From contig JARCRR010000107.1 in NCBI GenBank assembly GCA_029850565.1, positions 1 through 5,656 on the forward strand: a stretch of DNA of 5,656 nucleotides, in the 5' to 3' direction. The notes under the pieces were generated by a model. The model was given only the letters and a program-made list of their open reading frames with translations, did not search any database and was not told where the DNA came from. Every line of letters starts with the position of its first letter. The stretch's first letter is position 1. The translations under genes and the position numbers were made by a program. Below are positions 1 through 5,656 of this stretch, one piece after another. Source of the stretch: Gallionella sp. Lineage in GTDB: Bacteria; Pseudomonadota; Gammaproteobacteria; Burkholderiales; Gallionellaceae.

Positions 1-1177
1 TCAGCGCCAGGGTCAGCATGATCGCGATACCGACGATGGCCGCCTCGCGTCGGCCCAAGGCGAACCACACCAAGGCGACCACGGCGAATGTCGCGAAGAA
101 CAGCTTCTTGATGAGCTTCATCGCTTTGTCGTTGGCCGTCTCGCCATAGTTGCGCGTGATGGTCACTTTCACGTCATCGGGGATCACACTGCCCTTGAGT
201 TCATCCACACGCAGCAGGAGTTTCTCCGCGACTTCCACCGCGTTCTCGCCCGGTTTCTTGGTGATGCTCACGGTCACTGCGCTGAATTCGCCCTGCGCTT
301 GAATACCTTTGTCGCCCGCCGCCCCGCCTGTTCCCATCCAGACATAATTGGATGGCAACTCGGCCTCGTCGCGTACCTGCGCCACATCATGCAGGAACAC
401 CGGCTTGCCTTCGAACGTACCGACGACCAGTTGGCGCACTTCGCCTGCATCACTCAAGAAGTTGTTGGTCTGCACCAGCACTTCGCGGTTCTTCTGCACC
501 AGATTGCCCGCGCTTTGCGACACGTTGGCCGCTTGCAATGCCGCGCGCACCTCCTGCAGCGATATCTGGTAGGCACTCAACGCTTCCGGGTTCAACAAGA
601 CACGCACCGCACGCTGGCTCGCCCCCAGTGTCGCCACTTCGCGCGTACCCTTCACACGTTTCAATTCCGCCTCGATGGCGTGGGCCACCTGCGTCAACGC
701 CAGGCTTCCGCCTGCCGATTCTTCGCGCCACAGTGTCAGCGCCATGATCGGCACATCATCGATACCGCGCGCCTTGATGATGGGCTGCATCACACCCAGC
801 GTGGGCGGCAACCAATCCGCATGGGAGTTGATCACGTCATAGAGTTTCACCAACGAAGGGACGTGTTCCTCGCCCACCTTGAATTGCACCGTGATGACCG
901 ACATGCCGGGTTGAGACGCCGAGTAGACGTGATCCACGCCCGCGATCTGCGACAACACCTGTTCGGCCGGCGTAGATACGGTGCGTGCCACATCGTCTGC
1001 CGATGCGCCCGGGTAGGCGATCATCACGTTCGCCATGGTCACGTTGATCTGCGGCTCTTCCTCGCGCGGCGTCACTGCCACGGCGAACACACCCAGCAAC
1101 ACTGCCACCAAGGCCAGCAGCGGCGTCATCTGCGAATGCAGGAAGATGCGGGCGATACGCCCGGAGATGCCCATCAT
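1..1177 (-). CDS. RND-family efflux pump inner-membrane permease, N-terminal part (runs off left edge)
   Basis: My reading of the minus strand gives 392 uninterrupted codons from an ATG at 1177 to the window edge. RND permeases usually have about 1000-1050 residues, so well over half is outside. TM helix 1 is at about residues 17-35, followed at once by TPREEEPQI (36-44), a signature of a common proteobacterial AcrB-like RND clade. The next ~310 residues match the first periplasmic porter loop, including AYPGAS, a STPAEQ segment and TRNYGETANDKAMKLIKKL just before TM2 (about 359-375). TM3 begins near 379. The protein should use proton flux to export substrates through the periplasmic adaptor encoded just upstream. 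The start is ATGATG; the first ATG overlaps the adaptor stop as ATGA, which implies translational coupling. The substrate cannot be read from this part: charged residues of TM4 that separate drug from metal pumps lie outside. No outer-membrane partner gene is in the window. Confidence 0.93.
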   Translation of the reverse strand, partial: MMGISGRIARIFLHSQMTPLLALVAVLLGVFAVAVTPREEEPQINVTMANVMIAYPGASADDVARTVSTPAEQVLSQIAGVDHVYSASQPGMSVITVQFKVGEEHVPSLVKLYDVINSHADWLPPTLGVMQPIIKARGIDDVPIMALTLWREESAGGSLALTQVAHAIEAELKRVKGTREVATLGASQRAVRVLLNPEALSAYQISLQEVRAALQAANVSQSAGNLVQKNREVLVQTNNFLSDAGEVRQLVVGTFEGKPVFLHDVAQVRDEAELPSNYVWMGTGGAAGDKGIQAQGEFSAVTVSITKKPGENAVEVAEKLLLRVDELKGSVIPDDVKVTITRNYGETANDKAMKLIKKLFFATFAVVALVWFALGRREAAIVGIAIMLTLAL

Positions 1178-2193
1178 TTCTTCACCGCCATGCCAGCTTT
1201 GACGGGATCGGTGGCCACGCGCTCGCCTGCCGTCAATCCGGCCAACACTTCGACCTCGCCTTTTTCGGTGGCCTCACCCAAGCGCACTTGGCGCAGGCGC
1301 GGCTGATTCTTGTCATCCATCACGTACACCGCCACCACTTCGCTGCGGCGCAACACGGCAGAGGCCGGGATCAACAACTTCTTCTCTTTGCCCACCACGA
1401 AATGGGTGCGCACGAACATGCCGGGGTAGATGCCTTTCTCGTTGGCGGGCAGATTCACGCGCACCTGTGTGCTGTGCGTGCGCGGATCGGCGGAAGGTTG
1501 CACCGTCACACTCGCCACCTTGAGCCAGCGGTTCAGTTCCGGCACTTCGACTCTGGCTGAAGGACGCTGGCCGATCTCGGCCAGTTTGTATTGAGGAACG
1601 TTCGCGATGATACGCAGCTCGGAGGGATCGAAACCTGTCATCAACGGCTTGCCCACAGTGACCATCTCTCCCATCTCCACCATGCGTGCCGACACCACAC
1701 CCGCGTAGGGCGCGACCACCGAGGTGTAACTCTTCGCCAGGGCGGATTGTTGTGCCCCAGCCGCGCTGGCTTTGGATTGGGCTTCCGCCATGTCGTAATC
1801 CGCCTTGGCCTTATCCAAAGCGGCTTGGCTGATGAACTTCTGCGCGAACAACTGTTGCGAACGCTCGTAATTCAAACGGGCGTTGCTCAGCGCGGCTTGC
1901 GACTGCGCCAATTGCGCATTGCTGCCCGCAACGGCCTGATTGGCTTCGCTCTCGTCGATACGCAAGATGACCTGACCTTTGCTCACGCGGTCTCCCACAT
2001 CGAACAACACTGCCTTCACGCGACCGGAGATCTGCGCGGACACCGTCGCTTGGTGAGTCGCCTCGACCACACCGTCCACACTATAAGTCTGCTCCACTTC
2101 ACGGAACTGCACCGCAGCGGTCGCCGCAGGCTCCGCCGCGTGAACGGAAGCCATCAATGAAAATCCTATCAAAATACCCAGATTTCGTTTCAT
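1174..2193 (-). CDS. HlyD-family periplasmic adaptor subunit of RND efflux pump (membrane fusion protein)
   Basis: This 339-residue protein has a Sec signal peptide (MKRN, hydrophobic 5-16, likely cleavage after VHA at 19); there is no lipobox cysteine, so it is probably not a lipoprotein. Domain order is that of RND adaptors. The first half of the lipoyl-like barrel-sandwich domain is at about 41-80 (SAQISGRVKAVLFDVGDRVSKG). An alpha-helical hairpin rich in Ala, Gln and Ser follows at about 81-145, then the second lipoyl half at 150-178 (APYAGVVSARMVEMGEMVTVG), a beta-barrel at about 180-265 and a membrane-proximal domain to the end (LIPASAVLRR, VLAGLTAGERVA). It should bridge the downstream pump to an outer-membrane channel encoded elsewhere. 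At 339 residues it is near the short end of the family. No strong Shine-Dalgarno precedes the ATG, but the signal peptide begins exactly there. It is read with the pump as an operon from the promoter at 2224-2252, separated from the regulator by a terminator. Substrate unknown; no histidine- or methionine-rich metal-binding segment is seen. Confidence 0.95.
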   Translation of the reverse strand: MKRNLGILIGFSLMASVHAAEPAATAAVQFREVEQTYSVDGVVEATHQATVSAQISGRVKAVLFDVGDRVSKGQVILRIDESEANQAVAGSNAQLAQSQAALSNARLNYERSQQLFAQKFISQAALDKAKADYDMAEAQSKASAAGAQQSALAKSYTSVVAPYAGVVSARMVEMGEMVTVGKPLMTGFDPSELRIIANVPQYKLAEIGQRPSARVEVPELNRWLKVASVTVQPSADPRTHSTQVRVNLPANEKGIYPGMFVRTHFVVGKEKKLLIPASAVLRRSEVVAVYVMDDKNQPRLRQVRLGEATEKGEVEVLAGLTAGERVATDPVKAGMAVKK

Positions 2194-2223
2194 AGCACAC
2201 CAGCGAAAAAGTTAAGGACGCGC

Positions 2224-2243
2224 ATATTAGCGATTTCTAATAT
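2224..2243. promoter_or_regulatory. Perfect inverted repeat, probable operator for the adjacent ArsR-family repressor
   Basis: ATATTAG (2224-2230) and CTAATAT (2237-2243) are exact reverse complements around the six bases CGATTT. AT-rich interrupted palindromes of about this size are typical ArsR/SmtB-family sites. The repeat covers the candidate -10 box and most of the spacer of the adaptor promoter, so a bound dimer would exclude RNA polymerase. That it is bound by the ArsR protein encoded 80 bases away is inference from position and symmetry. Confidence 0.7.
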
Positions 2244-2252
2244 TCAATGCAA
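2224..2252 (-). promoter_or_regulatory. Candidate sigma70 promoter of the adaptor-pump operon
   Basis: On the minus strand TTGCAT (2252-2247) and TAATAT (2229-2224) are separated by exactly 17 bases. The -35 box matches the consensus at 3 of 6 positions and the -10 at 4 of 6. Transcription would start near 2217, giving a leader of about 25 bases before the adaptor ATG at 2193. It lies downstream of the regulator's terminator, so the efflux genes have a promoter of their own. Confidence 0.5.
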
Positions 2253-2257
2253 GCACC

Positions 2258-2287
2258 AAAAAAGCAAAAGGGCGCCTTACGCACCCT
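2258..2287 (-). terminator. Rho-independent terminator after the ArsR-family gene
   Basis: Read on the minus strand, AGGGTGC (2287-2281) pairs with GCGCCCT (2275-2269) over a 5-base loop, with one G-U pair. The stem runs into TTTGCTTTTTT, a near-continuous T tract. It sits 34 bases after the regulator stop and before the adaptor promoter, so it should separate the regulator transcript from the efflux operon. Confidence 0.8.
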
Positions 2288-2321
2288 CTCGCTCAACACA
2301 TTGATTTTTCGCAAATCCGAA

Positions 2322-2624
2322 TCAAACTGTACAGAACACATCCCGCATCATCCCCACCAGTTTGACGGTGCGCGGATCGTTGATGCGGTAGTACACGCGG
2401 TTGGCGTCTTTTGTGGTGACCAACACGCCTTTGTCACGCAGGATGGCAAGGTGTTGGGAGATGTTGCTTTGGGTGGTGCCGACCTGATCGACGATGTCCT
2501 GCACACTCAGCTCGCCTGCCGCCAATACACACAGGATCTTCAATCGCAACGGATGCGCCATGGCTTTCATGGATTCCGCGGCCAGTATGATGTCTTCTTC
2601 TTTGTCGATCAGTTTTTTGCTCAT
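2322..2624 (-). CDS. ArsR/SmtB-family repressor, dithiol (persulfide-sensor-like) type
   Basis: A 100-residue winged-helix protein, within the usual 95-120 range. The start at 2624 is set by a strong AGAGGAG ribosome site 3-4 bases upstream. Helix-turn-helix residues are at about 38-66 (ELSVQDIVDQVG, then recognition helix TTQSNISQHLAILRDKG), and the beta-wing at 67-81 (VLVTTKDANRVYYRI). MKAMAHPLRLKILCVL at 19-34 is the standard ArsR dimer/core segment. The arsenic/cadmium motif ELCVCDL is here ELSVQDI with no cysteine, and the C-terminal helix lacks the histidines of the zinc site. Instead there are just two cysteines, C32 in helix 2 and C98 near the C-terminus, 66 residues apart. From memory this equals the spacing of the sensing pair in BigR (C42/C108) and SqrR (C41/C107), which form a polysulfide bridge with reactive sulfur. 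The neighbouring palindrome at 2224-2243 and the efflux operon are the probable targets. The family is certain; sulfane-sulfur sensing is inference. Confidence 0.95.
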   Translation of the reverse strand: MSKKLIDKEEDIILAAESMKAMAHPLRLKILCVLAAGELSVQDIVDQVGTTQSNISQHLAILRDKGVLVTTKDANRVYYRINDPRTVKLVGMMRDVFCTV

Positions 2625-2688
2625 AAGCTCCTCTGAATGTCCCGCTTCGCTCCCCTATCCAACTTTCCCCCGATGCCCTCTCCTCAAT

Positions 2689-2710
2689 CCTCTCCCGCAA
2701 GCGGGAGAGG
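2689..2710. repeat. REP-like perfect hairpin
   Basis: CCTCTCCCGC (2689-2698) and GCGGGAGAGG (2701-2710) are perfect complements around AA. The preceding pyrimidine-rich stretch (CCCTCTCCTCAAT, 2677-2689) adds the half-repeat often seen in this type of dispersed intergenic element of proteobacteria. It lies 65 bases upstream of the ArsR-family start, within any leader transcribed from farther upstream. There is no T tract, so it is not a canonical terminator. Its dispersal in the genome cannot be seen from one window. Confidence 0.7.
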
Positions 2711-2772
2711 AGGCGAACGTAAAAGGCAATCCCCCAATTCTGGCGGGAGAAAGAACGAACGAGAAAAGCAAT
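2701..2772. repeat. Degraded direct repeat, 42-base period
   Basis: The stretch from 2701 to 2730 matches 2743 to 2772 at 22 of 30 positions without gaps; both begin GCGGGAGA and share CGAACG and GCAAT. The first copy starts with the right arm of the REP-like hairpin, so this may be a decayed partial duplication of the element. Low-complexity purine content raises the chance of coincidence. Confidence 0.35.
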
Positions 2773-2788
2773 GCTCAAACCCTGCGCG

Positions 2789-2818
2789 CTGATGTCCGCT
2801 AGCGAAATCGGCTAAAAT
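2789..2818 (+). promoter_or_regulatory. gpmI: Candidate gpmI promoter
   Basis: GGCTAAAATC contains TAAAAT (2813-2818), 5 of 6 to the -10 consensus. The best -35 candidate is CTGATG (2789-2794) at an 18-base spacing, a poor match (3 of 6). A start near 2825 would give a leader of about 50 bases before the gpmI ATG and place the operator-like repeats at 2824-2849 just downstream of the start site. Confidence 0.35.
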
Positions 2819-2823
2819 CACAA

Positions 2824-2849
2824 ACTAATGAATTAGTGATTCCTTATTT
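2824..2849. promoter_or_regulatory. Operator-like inverted repeat upstream of gpmI, partial match to the efflux operator
   Basis: ACTAAT (2824-2829) and ATTAGT (2832-2837) form a perfect 6-base inverted repeat with a 2-base gap. Overlapping it, ATTAGTGATTCCTTAT (2832-2847) matches the core of the adaptor operator (2226-2241) at 13 of 16 positions without gaps, and extending to 20 bases gives 14 of 20. It lies between the divergent ArsR-family gene and gpmI, close to the likely gpmI start site. Binding by the regulator is a prediction only. Confidence 0.4.
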
Positions 2850-2876
2850 TGATAGTTTAAAAGAGAAAAAGCCAGT

Positions 2877-4427
2877 ATGACCAACCGTTCTACTCCGACA
2901 ATCAAGCCCGTCCTCCTGCTCATCCTGGACGGCTTCGGCTATCGCGAAGATGCCGACTTCAACGCCGTTGCCCATGCGCGCAAGCCAAACTGGGACAAGC
3001 TGTGGAACACCTATCCGCACACCCTCATCCACACCTCCGAACTGCATGTCGGTCTGCCTAACGGGCAGATGGGCAACTCGGAAGTCGGTCACTTGAACAT
3101 CGGCGCAGGCCGCGTCGTTTATCAGGATCTGACCAAAGTCGACCTCGCCATCGAGAACGGCAGTTTCTACAGCAACCCCGCGCTGGTACAAGCGGTGGAG
3201 AGCGCGAAACAAGGCGGCAAAGCACTGCACATCATGGGACTGCTATCCGCCGGCGGCGTGCATAGCCACGAAGCGCACATCCATGCGATGGTGGAACTGG
3301 CCGTGCGCGCAGGATTGAAAAAGATATTCGTCCACGCCTTCCTTGATGGACGCGATACGCCACCGCGCAGTGCGGCTGGATCACTTCAGGCGTTACAAGA
3401 CAAATGCACCCGGCTCGGTGCGGGGCGCATCGCCAGCATCATCGGTCGTTTCTTTGCGATGGATCGCGACAATCGCTGGGACCGTGTGCAGATCGCTTAC
3501 GACTTGCTGACCTCAGGCACAGCCCCGTTCAGCGCAACTTCTGCCCAAGCCGGCCTGGAGGCTGCCTATGCGCGTGGCGAGAACGATGAGTTCGTGCAAG
3601 CTACCCTCATCGGCGAACCTGCCGCGATGCAGGACGGCGACGCAGTGGTATTCATGAACTTCCGTGCCGACCGTGCGCGCGAGATTAGCCGCGCCTTGAC
3701 CGACGACGGGTTCAGCGGCTTCACCCGTTCACGCTTCCCCAAATTGTCGAACTACACCACTTTGAGCAGCTACGGTGAAGACTTCCATTACCCCTGCGCC
3801 TACACCGCGGACAGCATCCAGAATGGTTTTGGCGAATACCTTTCCAATCTGGGTTTGAAGCAACTGCGCATCGCGGAGACGGAGAAATACGCCCACGTCA
3901 CTTACTTCCTTAACGGCGGCAAAGAGCAGCCTTATGCAGGCGAAGACCGCGTGCTGGTGCCCTCGCCCAAGGTTGCCACCTACGATCTGAAGCCGGAGAT
4001 GAGTGCGTTCGAGGTGACCGACAAACTGGAGGCCGCCATCCGCAGCAAGCAATACCAGGCCATCCTATGCAACTATGCGAACGGCGACATGGTGGGCCAC
4101 AGCGGCATTATGGAAGCGGCGGTACAAGCCGTGGAAGCCTTGGACACCTGTATCGGTCGCGTGGTGAACGCGATGCTGGAAAGTGGTGGCGAGGTACTCA
4201 TCACTGCCGATCACGGCAACGCTGAACAGATGATAGACCGCACCACCAACCAGGCGCACACCGCCCACACACTCAACCTTGTGCCCTTCCTCTACATCGG
4301 GCGCAAAGCCGAAATGGCGGAAATCGGCACAGGCGCTTTGCAAGATGTCGCACCCACTTTGCTGGCGATGATGGGACTGCCGCAACCCGCCGAAATGACG
4401 GGAAAACCGCTCATTCGTCTTTTGTAA
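2877..4427 (+). CDS. gpmI: 2,3-bisphosphoglycerate-independent phosphoglycerate mutase
   Basis: It interconverts 3- and 2-phosphoglycerate in glycolysis and gluconeogenesis in the cytoplasm, through a phosphoserine intermediate and two manganese ions. The 516 residues match the family length (about 510-515). The phosphatase domain spans about 1-82 and 320-516, and the transferase domain about 83-318. Visible active-site residues: D18 (LILDGFG), catalytic S68 (GQMGNSEVGH), H129 (GGVHSH), DGRDT at 157-161, R191, R263 and R266 (NFRADRARE), K337 (ETEKYAH), D404 and H408 (NGDMVGH), D445 and H446 (TADHGN) and H464. All expected ligands are present, so it should be active. The ATG at 2877 gives the usual short N-terminus; the ribosome site is weak (AAGAG, about 11 bases upstream). 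The envC-like gene follows in the same direction 71 bases on, an order conserved in many proteobacteria. Confidence 0.98.
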   Translation: MTNRSTPTIKPVLLLILDGFGYREDADFNAVAHARKPNWDKLWNTYPHTLIHTSELHVGLPNGQMGNSEVGHLNIGAGRVVYQDLTKVDLAIENGSFYSNPALVQAVESAKQGGKALHIMGLLSAGGVHSHEAHIHAMVELAVRAGLKKIFVHAFLDGRDTPPRSAAGSLQALQDKCTRLGAGRIASIIGRFFAMDRDNRWDRVQIAYDLLTSGTAPFSATSAQAGLEAAYARGENDEFVQATLIGEPAAMQDGDAVVFMNFRADRAREISRALTDDGFSGFTRSRFPKLSNYTTLSSYGEDFHYPCAYTADSIQNGFGEYLSNLGLKQLRIAETEKYAHVTYFLNGGKEQPYAGEDRVLVPSPKVATYDLKPEMSAFEVTDKLEAAIRSKQYQAILCNYANGDMVGHSGIMEAAVQAVEALDTCIGRVVNAMLESGGEVLITADHGNAEQMIDRTTNQAHTAHTLNLVPFLYIGRKAEMAEIGTGALQDVAPTLLAMMGLPQPAEMTGKPLIRLL

Positions 4428-4431
4428 AAGC

Positions 4432-4454
4432 AGCCACGGATGCTCACGGATAAA
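4432..4454. repeat. Dispersed-type ATCCGT repeat, upstream inverted copy
   Basis: AGCCACGGATG (4432-4442) followed by ACGGATAAA (4446-4454) is the reverse complement, in shorter form, of the array at 4516-4548. The 11-base outer segment is exact. It begins four bases after the gpmI stop. The pair could fold into a stem with a loop of about 60 bases in the gpmI-envC transcript. Similar ATCCGTG-type repeats occur between genes in many bacterial genomes, to my recollection. Confidence 0.6.
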
Positions 4455-4498
4455 CCCAAGGCGGATTGGTTGATGCTCAGCCATTCATTCTTCCGTTC

Positions 4499-5656
4499 GT
4501 GAACAATACAAAGTATTTATCCGTGTCCATCCGTTTCCATCCGTGGCTTGTTGTACTTACACTCTCGCTACCCTTCTTTTTAGCAAGCACGGCACACGCC
4601 AATAAACAAGACGATCTGGACAAACTCCGCCAGCGCATCTCCTCCTTACAAAAGGATTTCGAGAAAGCCAACGAATCCAAAGCCGAGGTTGCCGACGATC
4701 TGCGCGAATCCGAACGTGCCATCAGCGACAGCAACCGTGCGCTCGAACAATTGGCGCAGCAACAGCGGACAGCCAAGAAAGACCTGGCCGCATTGCAACA
4801 GCGAGCGGGCGCCTTGCGCGGCGACATGCGCGAGCAACAGACCTTGCTGGGACGGTTGCTCTATCAGCAATATATCGGAGGGGGCGACCGTGACTATTTA
4901 AAACTGTTGCTCAATGACATCGACGCCAATCAACTCGCGCGCGATCTTCAGTACTACCAGTACATTGCGCGCAGTCGCGCCGACACGATGAAGTCCATCC
5001 GTAGCAATTTGGACAAGCTGCGCGAAATCACCGCAGAAGTGCGCGCCAAAAGTGAAGAGGTCGCGGCCCTGCAAGCCGAGGAACTGAAAGGGTTGCAGAA
5101 GTTGGAACGCGACAAGCATGCGCGCCAGCAGACGCTGAACAAGATTGCAATGCAACTCAAGCAACAGCGCCGCGAGATCGGACGGTTGCAGCGCAACGAG
5201 AGCCATCTGTCGCAGTTGGTGGAGAAACTGGCACACATGCTGCCGAACATCGATGGCAAACCCTTCAAGTCCCTCCAAGGCAAGCTCGCTTTGCCCGTGA
5301 ACGGTAAGCGAACGAACAAGTTCGGTGTGCGCCGGGCCGAGAACAACCTGATGTGGACGGGTTGGTTCTTGCGTGCGCCTACCAACCAATCGGTGAAAGC
5401 GGTGGCGGGGGGGAGGGTCGTGTATGCCGACTGGCTGCGCGGCTTCGGCAACCTGCTCATCATCGATCACGGGCAAGGTTATATGAGCCTCTACGGGAAC
5501 AACGAGACGCTCTACAAACAGGTCGGCGATAACATACATGCCGGAGACATCGTCGCCACCGTGGGCAACAGCGGCGGTAATGAGGATTCGGGTTTATACT
5601 TCGAAATTCGGCATCAAGGCAAAGCCTTCGATCCCTTGCGCTGGGTGTCATTGAAG
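4499..5656 (+). CDS. envC: EnvC-like murein hydrolase activator (degenerate M23/LytM domain), cut at right edge
   Basis: This reading frame is open for 386 codons to the window end; the final residues (FDPLRWVSLK) correspond to the end of the family, so little is missing. A signal peptide ends at AHA (32-34). Two coiled-coil stretches, about 36-120 and 150-245, flank a conserved family segment (GGGDRDYLKLLLNDIDANQL). The LytM domain begins near 262. Its zinc ligands are lost: the HxxxD region reads NNLMWTGWF (283-290), the catalytic YxH is LYGNN (G333), and HxHFE is GLYFE (365-369). As in E. coli EnvC, it should therefore not cut peptidoglycan itself but activate amidases of the AmiA/B/C type at the division septum, in the periplasm. 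The GTG at 4499 is the first usable start after an in-frame TAA at 4451, with no clear ribosome site; a second GTG at 4523 would also leave a workable signal peptide. It is probably co-transcribed with gpmI. Confidence 0.9.
   Translation, partial: MNNTKYLSVSIRFHPWLVVLTLSLPFFLASTAHANKQDDLDKLRQRISSLQKDFEKANESKAEVADDLRESERAISDSNRALEQLAQQQRTAKKDLAALQQRAGALRGDMREQQTLLGRLLYQQYIGGGDRDYLKLLLNDIDANQLARDLQYYQYIARSRADTMKSIRSNLDKLREITAEVRAKSEEVAALQAEELKGLQKLERDKHARQQTLNKIAMQLKQQRREIGRLQRNESHLSQLVEKLAHMLPNIDGKPFKSLQGKLALPVNGKRTNKFGVRRAENNLMWTGWFLRAPTNQSVKAVAGGRVVYADWLRGFGNLLIIDHGQGYMSLYGNNETLYKQVGDNIHAGDIVATVGNSGGNEDSGLYFEIRHQGKAFDPLRWVSLK
4516..4548. repeat. Tandem ATCCGT array, downstream inverted copy, inside the envC signal-peptide region
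   Basis: Three 10-base units, ATCCGTGTCC, ATCCGTTTCC and ATCCGTGGCT, occupy 4519-4548. CATCCGTGGCT (4538-4548) is the exact reverse complement of 4432-4442, and TTTATCCGT (4516-4524) that of 4446-4454. In the envC frame the array encodes LSVSIRFHPW-like residues, the n-region of the signal peptide. Confidence 0.7.

Noticed and set aside
299..1306. Long plus-strand open frame of 335 codons
   Set aside because: It is antisense to the RND permease and adaptor, which have clear family motifs. The product is rich in His, Arg and Gln with no recognisable domain, as expected of a shadow in GC-rich DNA.
1591..2160. Plus-strand open frame of 189 codons
   Set aside because: Antisense to the adaptor gene; His/Leu/Arg-rich composition with no domain.
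2322..2624. Classical arsenic, cadmium or zinc sensing by the ArsR protein
   Set aside because: The ELCVCDL-type cysteines and the C-terminal histidine/aspartate zinc site are both missing, so the family name should not be read as arsenic response.
2689..2710. Hairpin as a rho-independent terminator
   Set aside because: The stem is strong but no T tract follows on either strand; a REP-like element fits better.
2434..2778. Minus-strand frame of 114 codons overlapping the ArsR-family gene
   Set aside because: It overlaps the regulator in another frame, crosses the REP-like hairpin, and is Arg-rich with no domain.
4898..5539. Minus-strand open frame of 213 codons
   Set aside because: Antisense to the EnvC-like coiled coil and LytM domain; composition mirrors the sense codons and no ribosome site or motif supports it.

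Overview
The window looks like chromosomal DNA from a moderately GC-rich proteobacterium, most likely a betaproteobacterium. I base this on codon use, on a gpmI-envC pair of the kind found in beta- and gammaproteobacteria, and on two REP-like intergenic repeats of a type common in those groups. A Gallionellaceae/Nitrosomonadales-like host would fit, but the sequence alone does not settle genus or family.

Left part (1-2624, all minus strand): a regulator-plus-efflux cassette. An ArsR-family repressor (2322-2624) is followed by a rho-independent terminator, then by a promoter and operator region, and then by an HlyD-type periplasmic adaptor (1174-2193). The adaptor stop overlaps by four bases the start of an RND inner-membrane pump. 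Only the first 392 codons of the pump are in the window; it runs off the left edge. The ArsR protein lacks the usual metal-binding motifs but has two cysteines 66 residues apart, C32 and C98. That is the pattern of the BigR/SqrR/YgaV persulfide sensors. A perfect inverted repeat (ATATTAG-N6-CTAATAT) lies across the -10 and spacer of the best adaptor-pump promoter. The simplest model is a pump repressed by a sulfane-sulfur or thiol-redox sensor.

Middle (2625-2876): a divergent intergenic region of 252 bases between the regulator and gpmI. It holds a REP-like hairpin, a degraded 42-base direct repeat, a likely gpmI -10 box, and a second, imperfect match to the adaptor operator. The regulator may therefore also act here.

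Right part (2877-5656, plus strand): gpmI, cofactor-independent phosphoglycerate mutase, complete with all catalytic residues visible. It is followed by an EnvC-like activator of cell-division amidases: signal peptide, long coiled coil, and a LytM domain that has lost its metal ligands. The envC gene is cut by the right edge, probably within a few codons of its end. Inverted copies of a short ATCCGT-type repeat flank the gpmI-envC junction, and the downstream copy forms part of the envC signal-peptide coding sequence, which makes the envC start uncertain.

No tRNA, rRNA, CRISPR array, insertion sequence or prophage gene is visible. The least ordinary content is the predicted link between a dithiol ArsR sensor and an RND pump, with its operator sites.
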